Source: Desulfobacteraceae bacterium (GTDB lineage Bacteria; Desulfobacterota; DSM-4660; Desulfatiglandales; Desulfatiglandaceae). From it: 5,703 bases of DNA. The DNA lies in the NCBI GenBank assembly GCA_011048855.1, contig DSCZ01000557.1, positions 1-5,703 on the forward strand, written 5' to 3'. The notes under the pieces were generated by a model. The model ran no database searches. It saw only the letters and a program-made list of their open reading frames with translations, and had not been told where the DNA came from. Positions 5,352 through 5,703 of the stretch are shown in pieces. A program made the position numbers and the translations under genes. Positions within the stretch are counted from its first letter, which is position 1. Each line of letters begins with the position of its first letter.

Positions 5352-5703
5352 TTACAGCGCTGATACAAAAGGTGTCAGAATGAACCACACCCCCAGCATC
5401 GCGATTACGGCCCCGGCGCCCTTGCGGAACCACACGCCTGCCCCCTGCCATCCGCCGCTCTGAAGCAGCCTCTTGACGGCCGCGGTCGAACTTCCGGCAA
5501 CCGCGATCGGAATGCAGTGCCCAATTCCGAACAGAATTATGAAAAGGATGCCTGTGGCAATCTGTTTCTGGACGGTGATGATCGCAAGGATCGGGGCGAT
5601 GAACCCGAAGGTGCAGGTCCCCGAAAGCACCCCGTAGGCAAGGCCGAGAATAAAAGCCCCGCCCAGCCCCTGAACCTTGAGCCTACCGAGAAGGCTTCCA
5701 GAC
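5352..5703 (-). CDS. CcdA/DsbD-type transmembrane thiol-redox protein (possibly ArsG-like), 5' part cut by window edge
   Basis: The last 116 residues are visible; the N-terminal part, about half of a usual ~230-residue protein, lies beyond the right edge. Three hydrophobic segments can be seen. The first contains SGTCTFGFIAPIL and the second contains GIGHCIPI, which match the two conserved membrane cysteines of the CcdA/DsbD fold (visible residues 30 and 63). Such proteins carry electrons from cytosolic thioredoxin across the inner membrane. Close relatives in ars clusters have also been annotated as ArsG-family efflux permeases for trivalent aromatic arsenicals, usually beside a small thioredoxin. 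That pairing would fit the broken thioredoxin gene at 3850-4020. An internal GTG at 5630 could be mistaken for a start, but the homology clearly continues upstream of it. The gene leads into arsC after 38 nt, so the two are probably one operon. The fold is well supported; the choice between redox carrier and permease is not. Confidence 0.85.
   Translation of the reverse strand, partial: SGSLLGRLKVQGLGGAFILGLAYGVLSGTCTFGFIAPILAIITVQKQIATGILFIILFGIGHCIPIAVAGSSTAAVKRLLQSGGWQGAGVWFRKGAGAVIAMLGVWFILTPFVSAL

Noticed and set aside
4867..5451. Longer version of arsC starting at 5451
   Set aside because: The added N-terminal part overlaps the ccdA-like gene and has no arsenate reductase homology. The ATG at 5313 has the ribosome binding site and gives normal length.
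1..5703. CRISPR arrays, tRNA or rRNA genes, insertion sequences and attachment sites
   Set aside because: I saw no regular spaced repeats, no tRNA-like sequence, no transposase reading frame and no terminal inverted repeats in the window.

Overview
This window carries an arsenic-resistance (ars) cluster. Every gene I can support is on the minus strand, so transcription runs from the right edge to the left. In that order the genes are: a CcdA/DsbD-like membrane protein (right edge, partial); arsC, a thioredoxin-coupled arsenate reductase; a DUF4405-type membrane protein with two cytoplasmic-type repeats; a truncated remnant of a small thioredoxin; arsR; the arsenite exporter gene acr3; arsM, an arsenite methyltransferase; and, after a 163-bp gap, a secreted M16 zinc peptidase that runs off the left edge.

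The genes fall into two probable transcription units plus one separate gene. The right-hand unit (ccdA-like, arsC, DUF4405) is tightly packed: arsC lies 38 nt after the ccdA-like gene, and the DUF4405 start lies at or just after the arsC stop. Its promoter must be outside the window. The left-hand unit (arsR, acr3, arsM) has its own strong sigma70-type promoter (TTGACA, 17 nt, TATTTT) at about 3740-3768. An imperfect dyad just downstream of the -10 box is a good candidate ArsR operator. The M16 peptidase gene has its own ribosome binding site and no obvious link to arsenic.

As a pathway, ArsC reduces arsenate to arsenite with electrons from thioredoxin. ArsR releases DNA when it binds arsenite. 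ACR3 exports arsenite, and ArsM methylates it with S-adenosylmethionine. The CcdA-like protein moves thiol electrons across the membrane, or acts as an ArsG-like permease component; its usual small-thioredoxin partner appears to be the broken gene at 3850-4020.

The organism is probably an anaerobic or microaerophilic Gram-negative bacterium, most likely of the Desulfobacterota (former Deltaproteobacteria). This is inferred from moderate-to-high GC content, the DUF4405 protein type, the CxC ArsR with a Cys-bearing tail, and the combination of ACR3, ArsM, a small thioredoxin and a CcdA-like protein. No single gene proves it. The least explained parts are the truncated thioredoxin, the DUF4405 protein with its duplicated C-terminal domain, and the GC-rich inverted repeat between the two ars units.
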